64,000 bases of DNA, taken from Candidatus Cloacimonadota bacterium. Its GTDB lineage: Bacteria > Cloacimonadota > Cloacimonadia > Cloacimonadales > Cloacimonadaceae. Positions 5,804-14,740 of the stretch are shown in pieces. How positions within the stretch are numbered: the first letter of the stretch is position 1; the number at the start of each line of letters is the position of its first letter. The notes below the pieces were generated by a model. That model was not told the DNA's origin, did no database searches, and saw nothing but the letters and a program-made list of their open reading frames with translations. The position numbers and the translations under genes are program-made. The stretch lies in contig JAJBAV010000004.1 in assembly GCA_020532085.1 (NCBI GenBank), positions 1 through 64,000 on the forward strand, read 5' to 3'.

Positions 5804-8800
5804 ATGAACAGACGGATCGTCTTGCCAGTGCTCCTGGCAATTTTCGCCCTGGGAGTGTTCAGCGCCTTCGCGCAAACCTATGAATACTCCTTCAGCACCA
5901 CAACCGGGACCTATGAGCCCATCACCGGAGGCCTGCTCCTCGGCACCGAGACCAGCGACGACCAACGTTTCGTTGATCCCGCCACTCCCGCCGGAGGAAC
6001 CGTGCTCACCGGCCCGGGGCTGGACATAGGTTTCAACTTCACTTTCAACGGGGCCGTGTTCGACCGCCTGGCGATCAACAACAACGGCTGGATATCCTTG
6101 GGACAATCCGGCCTGACGCCATCGGTGAACATAGCCTCCACCTCAGGCTACACACCACTTTCCTCCACCACCGCCATCGATCCGCCGGTCCTCTACAACC
6201 GGATCGCCGGCATGGCCCGCGATCTGCAGGCCCAGGCGGGGGCCTCGCTGCGGCTGGAGACCATCGGCACGGCGCCAAACCGCGTCTGCGTGGTCCAGTT
6301 TGCCAACTACAAGAAATACGGAACCAGCGGAACCGGCGATCAGATCAACTTCCAGATCCGGCTCCACGAGACCAGCAACAACGTCCAGATCGTTTACGGA
6401 CAGGTGGTTTCCAACGCCACCGCCGGCAACATGCAGGTGGGCCTCAGAGGCCCGGACGTGGCGGACTTCAACGCCCGCCAGGGTGACGGCGCCTGGGATA
6501 ACACCACCGCCGCCACGGCCAACACCGAGTATGTGATCCTCAACGACGTGAACTATCCCGCCAACGGCCTCACTTTCAATTTCAACTTCCCGGTGGCCGA
6601 TCAGCCTCCGAACCCCGCCAACCTGGTTTCCCCGGCTGACGGCGCCATCCTGGTGAGCCCCACGGCCACCCTGAATTGGATGAGCGGCGGCGGCCTGCCC
6701 AACGGCTACAGGTTCTTCCTTGGAACCGATCCCGCGGCCACCAACATCGTGAACAACCAGGACCTGGGCGCGGTGAACAGCTACGATCCGACCCCGGACC
6801 TGAACCTGGACACCACCTACTACTGGAAGGTGGTTCCCTACAATGGATTCGGTGACGCCAGCAACTGCCCCATCTGGAGCTTCACCACCCACGGCGATCC
6901 CGAGATCGACGTGCTGCCCTACACCCAGAACTGGGACCTGGTGACCGCTCCGGCGCTGCCCTTCGACTGGACCAACATCATCCAATCCACCTCCACCACC
7001 GCGTTCGTGGGCACCTACGCTTCCACCACCTACGCCCACAGCCAGCCCAACACCGCGCGCCTCTACAATCCTTCCGACGCGGATGCCACGCTGCTGCTGG
7101 TGGGGCCGCCTTTGGCCGCCACCCTGCCGGTCAACGCGGTCCGGGTGAAGTTCTGGGCCCGCTCCAGCGGAGCCAACTATCCGCTTTCGCTGGGTGTGCT
7201 CAGCGATCCCACGGACGCCAGCACCTACACCGAAGTGCACGCCCTCACCATGACCACCACCCTCACGGAATACATCTACGACATGACCACCTATGCCGGC
7301 ACCGGCACTCACATCGCCTTCAAACACGGTTTGGGTGGAACCGGTCGCTCGCACTACATCGACGACATCAGCTTCGAGCAGATCGGCGCCGATGACCTGG
7401 GCTGCTACGCCCTCGTCGGCAGCACCACCCCTTCGGTTGGCGATGCCACCACCTACATCGCTGTGGTCCAAAACTGGGGCACGGCCGCGCAGGATACCTA
7501 CACCGTGAAACTGTTCGACGGCGCTAACGTTGAACTGGCCACGACCCCCGGCGTAAATGTAGCCCCGGGCACGACCATCGACATTCCGCTGACCTGGACC
7601 CCCACCGTTCAAGGTGAGGTGCAGCTCTACGCCAAGGTATTCCTCACCGGCGACATCAACCCCGCCAACGACCAGAGCCCGAACCTGACCGTGAGTGTAC
7701 AGCCGGCCGGCGCCACCATCGTCGGGATCGGCGACGGCACCAGCACCAACACCACCTCCGGCTCACCCACGCCATACGGTACCTATTACAAGAACTTCCA
7801 CCAGCAGTACCTCTACACCGCGGCGGAAATTCTGGCAGCCGGCGGCGCTCCGGGACTGATCACCGCGCTCAGCTTCAACGTGGCGAACCCCAACAACTGC
7901 TCGCCGATGCCGAACTACACCATCAAGCTGAAGCACACCGACCAGGCCGTTCTCACCACCACCTTCGAGGTGGGCGACTACAGCCAGGTCTGGTTCCAAA
8001 ACGATTTCGTACCCGTTGCCGGCTGGAACGTGCACACCCTCAGCACCCCCTTCTTCTGGAACGGCAACCAGAACCTGCTGGTGGACATCGTGACCACCCT
8101 GATCCCGGGCGCCTATACCCAGAACGCCTCGGTCTATTACACCCCCACCACCGGCACCAACACCTGCCTGCGCTATCAGAGCGACAGCGCAGACGCGGGT
8201 TCCTCCGCCACCGGCACCACCTCAGTGAACCGGGCGAACATCCGCATGAGCCTGAATGTGGTCGGAATGGCCGAGCTGGAAGGAAATGTGAGCTCCGCCG
8301 GCAACCCCGTCGCCGACGCGGCTGTTGTGATCGCCGGCACCACCCACGCCACAGTTACAGACGTCCTGGGCAACTACAACTTCCCCTATGTTGAGCCCGG
8401 CACCTATAACGTGACCGCCAGCAAGTTGGGCTTTGAAAGCCTTACCCTGCCGGTGACCCTGGTGGTGGATGAGACCACCACCCTGAACTTCGTGCTCACG
8501 CCCTCCTCCTCGGTGAACGTGACCGGATTCGTGGTCGGCAGCGACCAGCCCACAGTGGGACTGGCCGAAGCCACCGTATCCCTCACCGGGATCATGGATT
8601 ATTCCGCCACCACCGACGCCACCGGGCATTTCACCATCCCGGGCGTCCTCTCCGGCAACACCTACAATTACGTGATAGTAAAGGAAGGTTACCAAAACCT
8701 GACCGGCTCCATCACCGTGGGCGCTACAGCCTACGACATGGGCACCCTGATCCTGCCTGAGATCGCCTTCCCGCCTTCCCAGGTGGTGGCCACCGAAAAC

Positions 8801-11800
8801 ATTGCCCAGACCCAGGTTGACCTGATCTGGCACAGCCCCGTGGCCGCGCCGCCCTACGACGACTTCGAAATGAACGACGGCGGCTGGGTTTCCAGCGGTT
8901 TTGGCGACTGGGAATGGGACGATGACTACGATGTGACCAATTACACCGATATTGACACTTATGCCGACACACCACCTCCCACCGCCTACAGCGGAACCGG
9001 CATGTGGGGCACGGTGCTTGAAGGCGGATACAGCAATTGCGCTGCCTGGTCCTATCTGAGAAAGACATTCAACCTCTCGGGGATCAGCAATCCCGTCCTC
9101 AGCCTGTGGCACTACATGGACGGCTACAACACCTGGGATTACGGCTTGATCACCGTCAACGGCACCACTGTCTGGGGCGCCAGCAGCGCGGCTGAATTCA
9201 TTCCCTGGCAGGAACTCACCGTTGACCTCAGTGCCTATGGCAACCAGGCAAATGTGGAGATCGGCTTTGAATGGTATGCCACCTCCGTTGTTTCCTATGC
9301 CGGCTGGTACATCGACGACGTGTATGTGGGACCGCCTCAAACCAGGACTGAAACCTACGTCCAGGCAGTGGTTCCCAGCATCGCCACCGGCCTTTCCGAA
9401 ACCGAAGGCACGGCTCTGAAAGCCAAGCGTTCGCAGTCATCCAGCGCCGTCCCCCAAAACCATGTCCGCAATGACCGCGTCCTCACCGGTTACAAGGTCT
9501 GGCGTTTGCTGGCAGCCAACGAAGGCAACGAGACGCTGTGGACCCCGCTGACCCCCACCGCCATCACCGACACCACCTTTGTGGACACCGCCTGGGCCCC
9601 GCTGCCCTCCGGAGTCTACAAGTTCGCCGTGAAGGCCGTTTACACCAATGACGTGCTCTCCGCCGCGGCCTTCTCCAACGAGATCCACAAAGGCATGATG
9701 GGCACCCTGAGCGGAACCGTGACCGAATTCGGCACCAACGTTCCCATCGCCGGGGCCACCATCACCGCCGGAGATTACAACGGAACCTCAGGCCCCGACG
9801 GCAGCTACGCCTTCCTGGCCTATCAGGGCACCTACGACGTGACCTGCGCCAAGCAGGGCTACCAGTCCTCCACCATCACCGGTGTGAACATCGTGGGCAC
9901 CCAGACCACCACCCAGAACTTCGTGCTCACCGAGATCACCCTCCCGCCCGGAGGCGTGACCGCGGCTGTGGCCGGTCCTGCCGTGAACGTGACCTGGAGC
10001 GAGCCCGGCACCGCCGGAGGTGAATGGATCCAATACTCCACCGTGGATGCCAACAACAGCATCGGCCTCACCAGCGGCGGCGACTTCAGCGTGGCCATCC
10101 GCTTCCCGGCCACCGCGCTGCAAGACTACGCCGGCATGAGCCTCCAGGCCATCAAATTCTGGCCCGGCGATGCCGCCACCTACACCCTCAAGGCCTGGAC
10201 CGGCGGAGACGCCACCGCCCCCGCGGTGGAAGCCGCCAGCCAGCCGGTCACGGTTGACACCTACGACGCCTGGATGACGGTGAACTTCAACAATCCCGTC
10301 GGCATCACCGGCAGCGAGGAACTCTGGTTTGGCTACAACGTGGTCCACACCAGCGGCCTTTATCCCGCCGGCTGCGATCCCGGCCCCGCCCTCGACGGCT
10401 TCGGCAACATGATCTACAACAGCGGCGCCTGGACCACCCTGCTGGCCCTGTCCGCCACTCTCAACTACAACTGGAGCATCCAGGGCTACGTGGGCTATTC
10501 CTATCCCGACGTCGCTCCCCTGCTCTCACCGGTGGTGGCCACCACCTCCGGCCATCCCGTCAATGCCGGCCTCTTCAGCCTCAAGACCGACAGCCCGCGC
10601 CCGGTTACCCATACCGTGCCCGGCAAGGCGCTCAGCGCCGGCAAGCCGGCCGATCCCGGCAACCGCGTCCTCAACGGCTACAAGGTCTGGCGTCTGCAGC
10701 AGGGCCAGGAAAGCAACGAAGCTTCCTGGATCACCCTGACCACCGATGCCATCACCGCCACTGCCTTCACGGACAACGGCTGGAACGACCTTCCGGACGG
10801 AACCTACAAGTGGGCCGTGAAGGCCGTTTACACCGGCAACGCGATGTCGGTGCCCGCCTTCTCCAACCCGCTGGACATGATCACCCAGATCGGCACCATC
10901 GCCGGTATCGTCCGCACCACCACCAACGCCCCCATCATGGGCGCCACGGTCACCTGCGGCACCGCCACCGCCACCACCAACGCCTCCGGCGCCTACAGCA
11001 TGCAGGTGGAAGCCGGAACGCACGACGTGACGGCCTCGGCACCCGGCTACGCCCCCGGCACCCAGAGCGGAGTGATCGTTGTGGTGGGACAAACCACCAC
11101 CGTGAACTTCCAGCTGGAGGAAAGCTCTGAACTGCTGGTGGATGGCTTCGAAAGCTACGACAACTTCGCCCTGGCCTTCGCGCCCTGGACCTTGGTGGAC
11201 GTGGACATGAGCACCACCTACGGCATGACCGGGATCACCTGGCCAAACGCCTACGCGGCGATGGCCTACATGATCTTCGTGCCCAGCGCCACCACCCCCG
11301 CGGTCACCGACGCCGAACCCCACGGAGGCCTCAAACAGGCTGCCTGCTTCGCCAGCACCACGCCTCCCAACAACGACTGGCTGATCACCCCCGTGCTCAG
11401 CAACCCCGCCGAGATCAAGTTCTGGGCCCGCTCCTACACGGACGACTATGGCCTCGAGCGCTTCAAGGTGGGCGTGGGCACGGATACCAATCCCAACAAC
11501 TTCACCATCATCAGCGGTACCAACTACATCTCCGCCCCGATCGACTGGACCGAGTACACCTACTCGCTGGCCGGCTATCCCGGCAACGTGTATGTGGGCA
11601 TCCAGTGCCTCTCCAACGACGCCTTCATCTTCTTTGTGGATGACGTGCTCGTGATGGGCGGCACCGCGAATGAAGATCCGGGCGTGCCTGTGGTGGCCAC
11701 CGAGCTGCACGGCAACTTCCCGAACCCCTTCAATCCGGAGACCACCATCCGCTACAGCGTGAAGGAAGCCACTCCCGTAACCATCGGGATCTACAACGTC

Positions 11801-11971
11801 AAGGGCCAGCTGGTGAAGACCCTCGTGAACGAAAGCAAGGCCAGCGGAAACCACTCCGCCACCTGGAACGGCCGCGACAACAACAACCTGCCTGTCTCCA
11901 GCGGCGTCTATTTCTACAAGATGTTCGCCGGAACCTACAGCAGCACCAAAAAGATGATCCTGATGAAGTAA
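5804..11971 (+). CDS. Giant secreted multidomain surface protein with C-terminal sorting domain
   Basis: A 2055-residue exported protein with a signal peptide (1-24, ending FSAFAQ). Domains seen in order: a beta-sandwich (to about 250), an Ig/FnIII-like domain (267-362, YYWKVVPYNGFGDASN), an adhesin/MAM-like jelly roll (370-525), a CARDB-like domain (531-632), two carboxypeptidase-regulatory-like domains (822-899, 904-982), a second jelly roll (1019-1176), and two copies of an FnIII plus carboxypeptidase-regulatory pair (1226-1375 and 1621-1772; compare GYKVWRLLAANEGNE with GYKVWRLQQGQESNE). A last jelly roll (1779-1952) and a FlgD-Ig-like sorting domain (1969-2055) close it. No catalytic motif is seen, so adhesion or matrix binding is the best guess. 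AAAAGGAG lies ahead of the ATG and a strong terminator follows. Confidence 0.92.
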   Translation: MNRRIVLPVLLAIFALGVFSAFAQTYEYSFSTTTGTYEPITGGLLLGTETSDDQRFVDPATPAGGTVLTGPGLDIGFNFTFNGAVFDRLAINNNGWISLGQSGLTPSVNIASTSGYTPLSSTTAIDPPVLYNRIAGMARDLQAQAGASLRLETIGTAPNRVCVVQFANYKKYGTSGTGDQINFQIRLHETSNNVQIVYGQVVSNATAGNMQVGLRGPDVADFNARQGDGAWDNTTAATANTEYVILNDVNYPANGLTFNFNFPVADQPPNPANLVSPADGAILVSPTATLNWMSGGGLPNGYRFFLGTDPAATNIVNNQDLGAVNSYDPTPDLNLDTTYYWKVVPYNGFGDASNCPIWSFTTHGDPEIDVLPYTQNWDLVTAPALPFDWTNIIQSTSTTAFVGTYASTTYAHSQPNTARLYNPSDADATLLLVGPPLAATLPVNAVRVKFWARSSGANYPLSLGVLSDPTDASTYTEVHALTMTTTLTEYIYDMTTYAGTGTHIAFKHGLGGTGRSHYIDDISFEQIGADDLGCYALVGSTTPSVGDATTYIAVVQNWGTAAQDTYTVKLFDGANVELATTPGVNVAPGTTIDIPLTWTPTVQGEVQLYAKVFLTGDINPANDQSPNLTVSVQPAGATIVGIGDGTSTNTTSGSPTPYGTYYKNFHQQYLYTAAEILAAGGAPGLITALSFNVANPNNCSPMPNYTIKLKHTDQAVLTTTFEVGDYSQVWFQNDFVPVAGWNVHTLSTPFFWNGNQNLLVDIVTTLIPGAYTQNASVYYTPTTGTNTCLRYQSDSADAGSSATGTTSVNRANIRMSLNVVGMAELEGNVSSAGNPVADAAVVIAGTTHATVTDVLGNYNFPYVEPGTYNVTASKLGFESLTLPVTLVVDETTTLNFVLTPSSSVNVTGFVVGSDQPTVGLAEATVSLTGIMDYSATTDATGHFTIPGVLSGNTYNYVIVKEGYQNLTGSITVGATAYDMGTLILPEIAFPPSQVVATENIAQTQVDLIWHSPVAAPPYDDFEMNDGGWVSSGFGDWEWDDDYDVTNYTDIDTYADTPPPTAYSGTGMWGTVLEGGYSNCAAWSYLRKTFNLSGISNPVLSLWHYMDGYNTWDYGLITVNGTTVWGASSAAEFIPWQELTVDLSAYGNQANVEIGFEWYATSVVSYAGWYIDDVYVGPPQTRTETYVQAVVPSIATGLSETEGTALKAKRSQSSSAVPQNHVRNDRVLTGYKVWRLLAANEGNETLWTPLTPTAITDTTFVDTAWAPLPSGVYKFAVKAVYTNDVLSAAAFSNEIHKGMMGTLSGTVTEFGTNVPIAGATITAGDYNGTSGPDGSYAFLAYQGTYDVTCAKQGYQSSTITGVNIVGTQTTTQNFVLTEITLPPGGVTAAVAGPAVNVTWSEPGTAGGEWIQYSTVDANNSIGLTSGGDFSVAIRFPATALQDYAGMSLQAIKFWPGDAATYTLKAWTGGDATAPAVEAASQPVTVDTYDAWMTVNFNNPVGITGSEELWFGYNVVHTSGLYPAGCDPGPALDGFGNMIYNSGAWTTLLALSATLNYNWSIQGYVGYSYPDVAPLLSPVVATTSGHPVNAGLFSLKTDSPRPVTHTVPGKALSAGKPADPGNRVLNGYKVWRLQQGQESNEASWITLTTDAITATAFTDNGWNDLPDGTYKWAVKAVYTGNAMSVPAFSNPLDMITQIGTIAGIVRTTTNAPIMGATVTCGTATATTNASGAYSMQVEAGTHDVTASAPGYAPGTQSGVIVVVGQTTTVNFQLEESSELLVDGFESYDNFALAFAPWTLVDVDMSTTYGMTGITWPNAYAAMAYMIFVPSATTPAVTDAEPHGGLKQAACFASTTPPNNDWLITPVLSNPAEIKFWARSYTDDYGLERFKVGVGTDTNPNNFTIISGTNYISAPIDWTEYTYSLAGYPGNVYVGIQCLSNDAFIFFVDDVLVMGGTANEDPGVPVVATELHGNFPNPFNPETTIRYSVKEATPVTIGIYNVKGQLVKTLVNESKASGNHSATWNGRDNNNLPVSSGVYFYKMFAGTYSSTKKMILMK

Positions 11972-11995
11972 TTCGTCAGATCGATAAGATCCCAA

Positions 11996-12028
11996 CCCCG
12001 GAACGGTCCCCCGCTCCGGGGTTTTTTT
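11996..12028 (+). terminator. Rho-independent terminator
   Basis: CCCCGGA (11996-12002) pairs with TCCGGGG (12015-12021) and is followed directly by seven T. It ends the transcript of the 2055-residue protein, 24 bases after its stop. Confidence 0.9.
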
Positions 12029-12128
12029 GATTGGCGCTGGTTTTCCGGGAAAACGCCGCTCAAGGAGAAATATCTGAGCATAATAACGCAGAATGGCAAA
12101 CTTTATCATATTGGTCACAATAAATCGC

Positions 12129-12158
12129 TTGACTTTGCGCGAAGGGTTGATTTCCCTG
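12129..12158 (+). promoter_or_regulatory. Probable promoter of the S41-like peptidase gene
   Basis: TTGACT (12129-12134), 17 bases, then TTCCCTG (12152-12158). The -10 match is poor, but it keeps the TG found at this distance upstream of most genes in the window. Confidence 0.35.
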
Positions 12159-12226
12159 CAACGGACGGCAGAGTCAGTTTCGCCAAACATTCGGTCCGTT
12201 GCCGCCGGAACCAAGGAGTAGAGATC

Positions 12227-14488
12227 ATGTTAAGATCATTCTGGCTGGTTTTTTTGTGCCTCGCCGCGAGCCTCTGTTTCGCCTGGGAAGCTCCCGACAG
12301 CCTGCAGGTGAGAAATCTGACCGCGTTTACCAAACTTTGGGGCTACGCCAAGCATTTCTGTCCCGCGGATGAAGTTCAGGAAATCGATTGGGACCGCTTT
12401 TCGGTGTACGGCTCCGCCCAAGTGAGGAACGCCAAAGACCTCGAAGAGCTGCGGCAGATGCTCACGCAGTTGTTCAGTCCCATGGTTCCCGGCCTGGCGC
12501 TCTGGACCGACAGCAAGCCGGAACTCCCGGCGCTGCATCCGCTGCCTGGAATGATGAGCGCGTTCTGGCAATATGAGGGCTACAACAACGTTCAGGGACC
12601 TTCCATCTACAGATCGGTGCGGACCAACCGCCCTCACAGGATCATCAAGGATCCTGACAATCCTTACTCTTGGGGCAGCCTGCAACCGCAGGTGGCGCTG
12701 AACAGCGCGACGGATGCCAGGATCCGGGTATCCTTCCGCTTCCGCCAGGCGGTGGCGGACACTCTGCCCGTGCTTTTCTATCTGGGATGCGGGGACATCA
12801 GCGAGGGAGATTCTCTGCGCGGAGCGGACTGGAGCGACCGCAGCTACGAACTGGATATCCTCGGGAACACGGATGCCAGGTTGTGGCTGGCTTTCAGCAC
12901 CGAGGGCTGCCTATGGCTGGAACATCTGCGCCTGGAAAGCTGGAGGGATGAGGACTGGCGGGAGATCTTCTTCAGCGATTTCACGCGTGACGAGGCCGGA
13001 GCCATGCCGGCGGGATTCAGTGTGAACCTCGCCTATGAAAACGGTGGCATAGGCCAGAACATGGACGTGCTGGTGGAGGAAGTGGAGGGCCAAAAGCTGC
13101 TGGCGATCCGCAGATCAGTATCGGAGGGGGCCTTCACGCTTGGCTGCATCGACCGGATCTTCCCGGAGGAACCTGCTCCCGGCGAAAGGCTGGAAAAGGA
13201 CCTGGCGCCGGGGCTGCGCTGCAGTTTTCCGCTGATCCTCTCCTGCGATCAGCATCACACTTATCCCATGCCGGATCCAGAAGGACTGGAGGCATTGAAA
13301 GGGAAATACGCCGGGGTGGACCTGAAGGACCGGGCCGATCCCGGGACCTGGCTGGCTGGGATCATCCGCTACTGGAACGAACTCAACTTCTTCTACCCCT
13401 ACTTCGAGTACCATCTCTGCGATTGGAACAAAGAACTTGAGCGCTGCCTGGCCCGGGTGCTGCGCTGCCGGGATTTCGCGGAATATAAGCTGGCCTTGCG
13501 GCTGCTGATGTCCCAAACCCGGGATGGACACGCCTACCTGGTCGACGCGGAAGACAGCCGCAAAATGCCAGGCTTCGGAGTTTGGCCACTGCACGGCAAC
13601 TGGGTGGTGGACAAGGTTTTGGACGAAGATCTGGACATTCCGCTGGGCTCACGGGTCACCCACCTGAACGGAGAGGATTTCAGCCGGCTGATGCGGTCAA
13701 ACCGACCCCATTACACCCTCTCCAATCCGGCCACCACCGATCTGAGGCTGTTCGGTAACTATCTTAGAAGCTACCGCGATTCCCTGGCCACCTTCGGCTT
13801 TGTGACCCCCGCCGGTGAAACGATCGAGCGGGCCACACCTTTGAGCTCTGCCGGCATGCTGCAGTATTTTGTGCCGGAAGAAAAGTTTGTGCAGTATCCG
13901 GACAGCATCCTCTACGTGAACACCAATGCCATCACGGAAGATGAGTTGCAGGAAAGGATGCCTGAATTGCTGCAGGCTAAGGGCCTCATCCTGGACCTGC
14001 GCCTCTACCCCGGGATCCAGCTGGGCTTGCTCACGCAGCTGCTCACGCAGCGGGATTCATTATACAATTGCCTGATAAAGAGATACATCCGTCCGGGGGA
14101 AGAACTGCCCCGCCTGGGGGAAGGCGTGCCCACCTGGGGTTTGGAGCCCGCGGAACCGCATATCGGGGCCAGGGTCGTGGCCCTAAGCAGCCGTAACAGC
14201 CAAAGTTACTGCGAGATGTACCTGGCCGTGCTGAAACACAACCACCTGGCCACCCTTGTGGGACAGCCCACCGCCGGAGCTAACGGCAACGTGATCTACT
14301 CAGAATTGCCCGGCGATCTGGAAGTGATCTGGACAGGCATGCTGGTGCGCCAGGGCGACGGAGGCAGGTTCAGCGGCGTGGGGATAGTCCCGGATGTGTT
14401 TGTGGAAAAGACTTTGGACGACATCATGGCCGGGCGGGATCCGGAACTGGAGCAAGCGCTGGAGTTGCTGCGGAGGGATCTGAACTGA
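12227..14488 (+). CDS. Exported S41 (C-terminal processing/tricorn-type) peptidase-like protein
   Basis: A 753-residue product with a signal peptide (MLRSFWLVFLCLAASLCFA) and AAGGAG before the ATG at 12227. The N-terminal half contains an AKHFCPADE motif near residue 40 and a jelly-roll-like segment. The C-terminal third (about 560-745) resembles the S41 fold: LILDLRLYPG, VVALSSRNSQSYCE with the expected nucleophile Ser near 660, and GQPTAGANGNV. In classical CtpA enzymes the last motif carries the catalytic Lys. Here the position is Ala, so either a Ser-His (tricorn-like) arrangement applies or the protein is inactive. A PDZ-like region may lie around 455-530. There is no C-terminal sorting domain, so it is probably periplasmic. 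Confidence 0.8.
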   Translation: MLRSFWLVFLCLAASLCFAWEAPDSLQVRNLTAFTKLWGYAKHFCPADEVQEIDWDRFSVYGSAQVRNAKDLEELRQMLTQLFSPMVPGLALWTDSKPELPALHPLPGMMSAFWQYEGYNNVQGPSIYRSVRTNRPHRIIKDPDNPYSWGSLQPQVALNSATDARIRVSFRFRQAVADTLPVLFYLGCGDISEGDSLRGADWSDRSYELDILGNTDARLWLAFSTEGCLWLEHLRLESWRDEDWREIFFSDFTRDEAGAMPAGFSVNLAYENGGIGQNMDVLVEEVEGQKLLAIRRSVSEGAFTLGCIDRIFPEEPAPGERLEKDLAPGLRCSFPLILSCDQHHTYPMPDPEGLEALKGKYAGVDLKDRADPGTWLAGIIRYWNELNFFYPYFEYHLCDWNKELERCLARVLRCRDFAEYKLALRLLMSQTRDGHAYLVDAEDSRKMPGFGVWPLHGNWVVDKVLDEDLDIPLGSRVTHLNGEDFSRLMRSNRPHYTLSNPATTDLRLFGNYLRSYRDSLATFGFVTPAGETIERATPLSSAGMLQYFVPEEKFVQYPDSILYVNTNAITEDELQERMPELLQAKGLILDLRLYPGIQLGLLTQLLTQRDSLYNCLIKRYIRPGEELPRLGEGVPTWGLEPAEPHIGARVVALSSRNSQSYCEMYLAVLKHNHLATLVGQPTAGANGNVIYSELPGDLEVIWTGMLVRQGDGGRFSGVGIVPDVFVEKTLDDIMAGRDPELEQALELLRRDLN

Positions 14489-14661
14489 CCGGAACGCTCT
14501 GAAAGCTTCAGTATCCAGCATGTATTGGCGGTCAGATCACCGGTTGCCAATGCGTTTGCCTCTGCGAATCACCAGCCGGTTTGGCGTAACCCTGCATGCC
14601 TTTTCCCAAGAGGTTTACGCTTGTCTCCAACTTGGTTGCGCTAATTCCGGCGAAAAAGTGC

Positions 14662-14691
14662 TTGACGTTTCCCGGCTCTCGTCAGTTAATG
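14662..14691 (+). promoter_or_regulatory. Promoter of the C25 peptidase gene
   Basis: TTGACG (14662-14667), 17 bases, GTTAAT (14685-14690) followed by G. This is among the best -35/-10 pairs in the window, about 50 bases ahead of the start codon. The rest of the 14489-14740 gap shows nothing further. Confidence 0.55.
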
Positions 14692-14740
14692 GCTTTTATT
14701 GCCAAAATGTTGTAATTAATGTGACCCAAGGATGACAGAC

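Noticed and set aside
6143-7612. Long minus-strand frames inside the 2055-aa gene (also 8222-9340 and 10526-12214)
   Set aside because: Gly/Val/His-rich shadow translations of a G+C-rich gene in the opposite strand; no ribosome binding sites and no domain.
14732-14740. Upstream ATG of the C25 peptidase gene
   Set aside because: It overlaps the AAGG ribosome binding site. The ATG at 14741 has proper spacing and begins the signal peptide directly.
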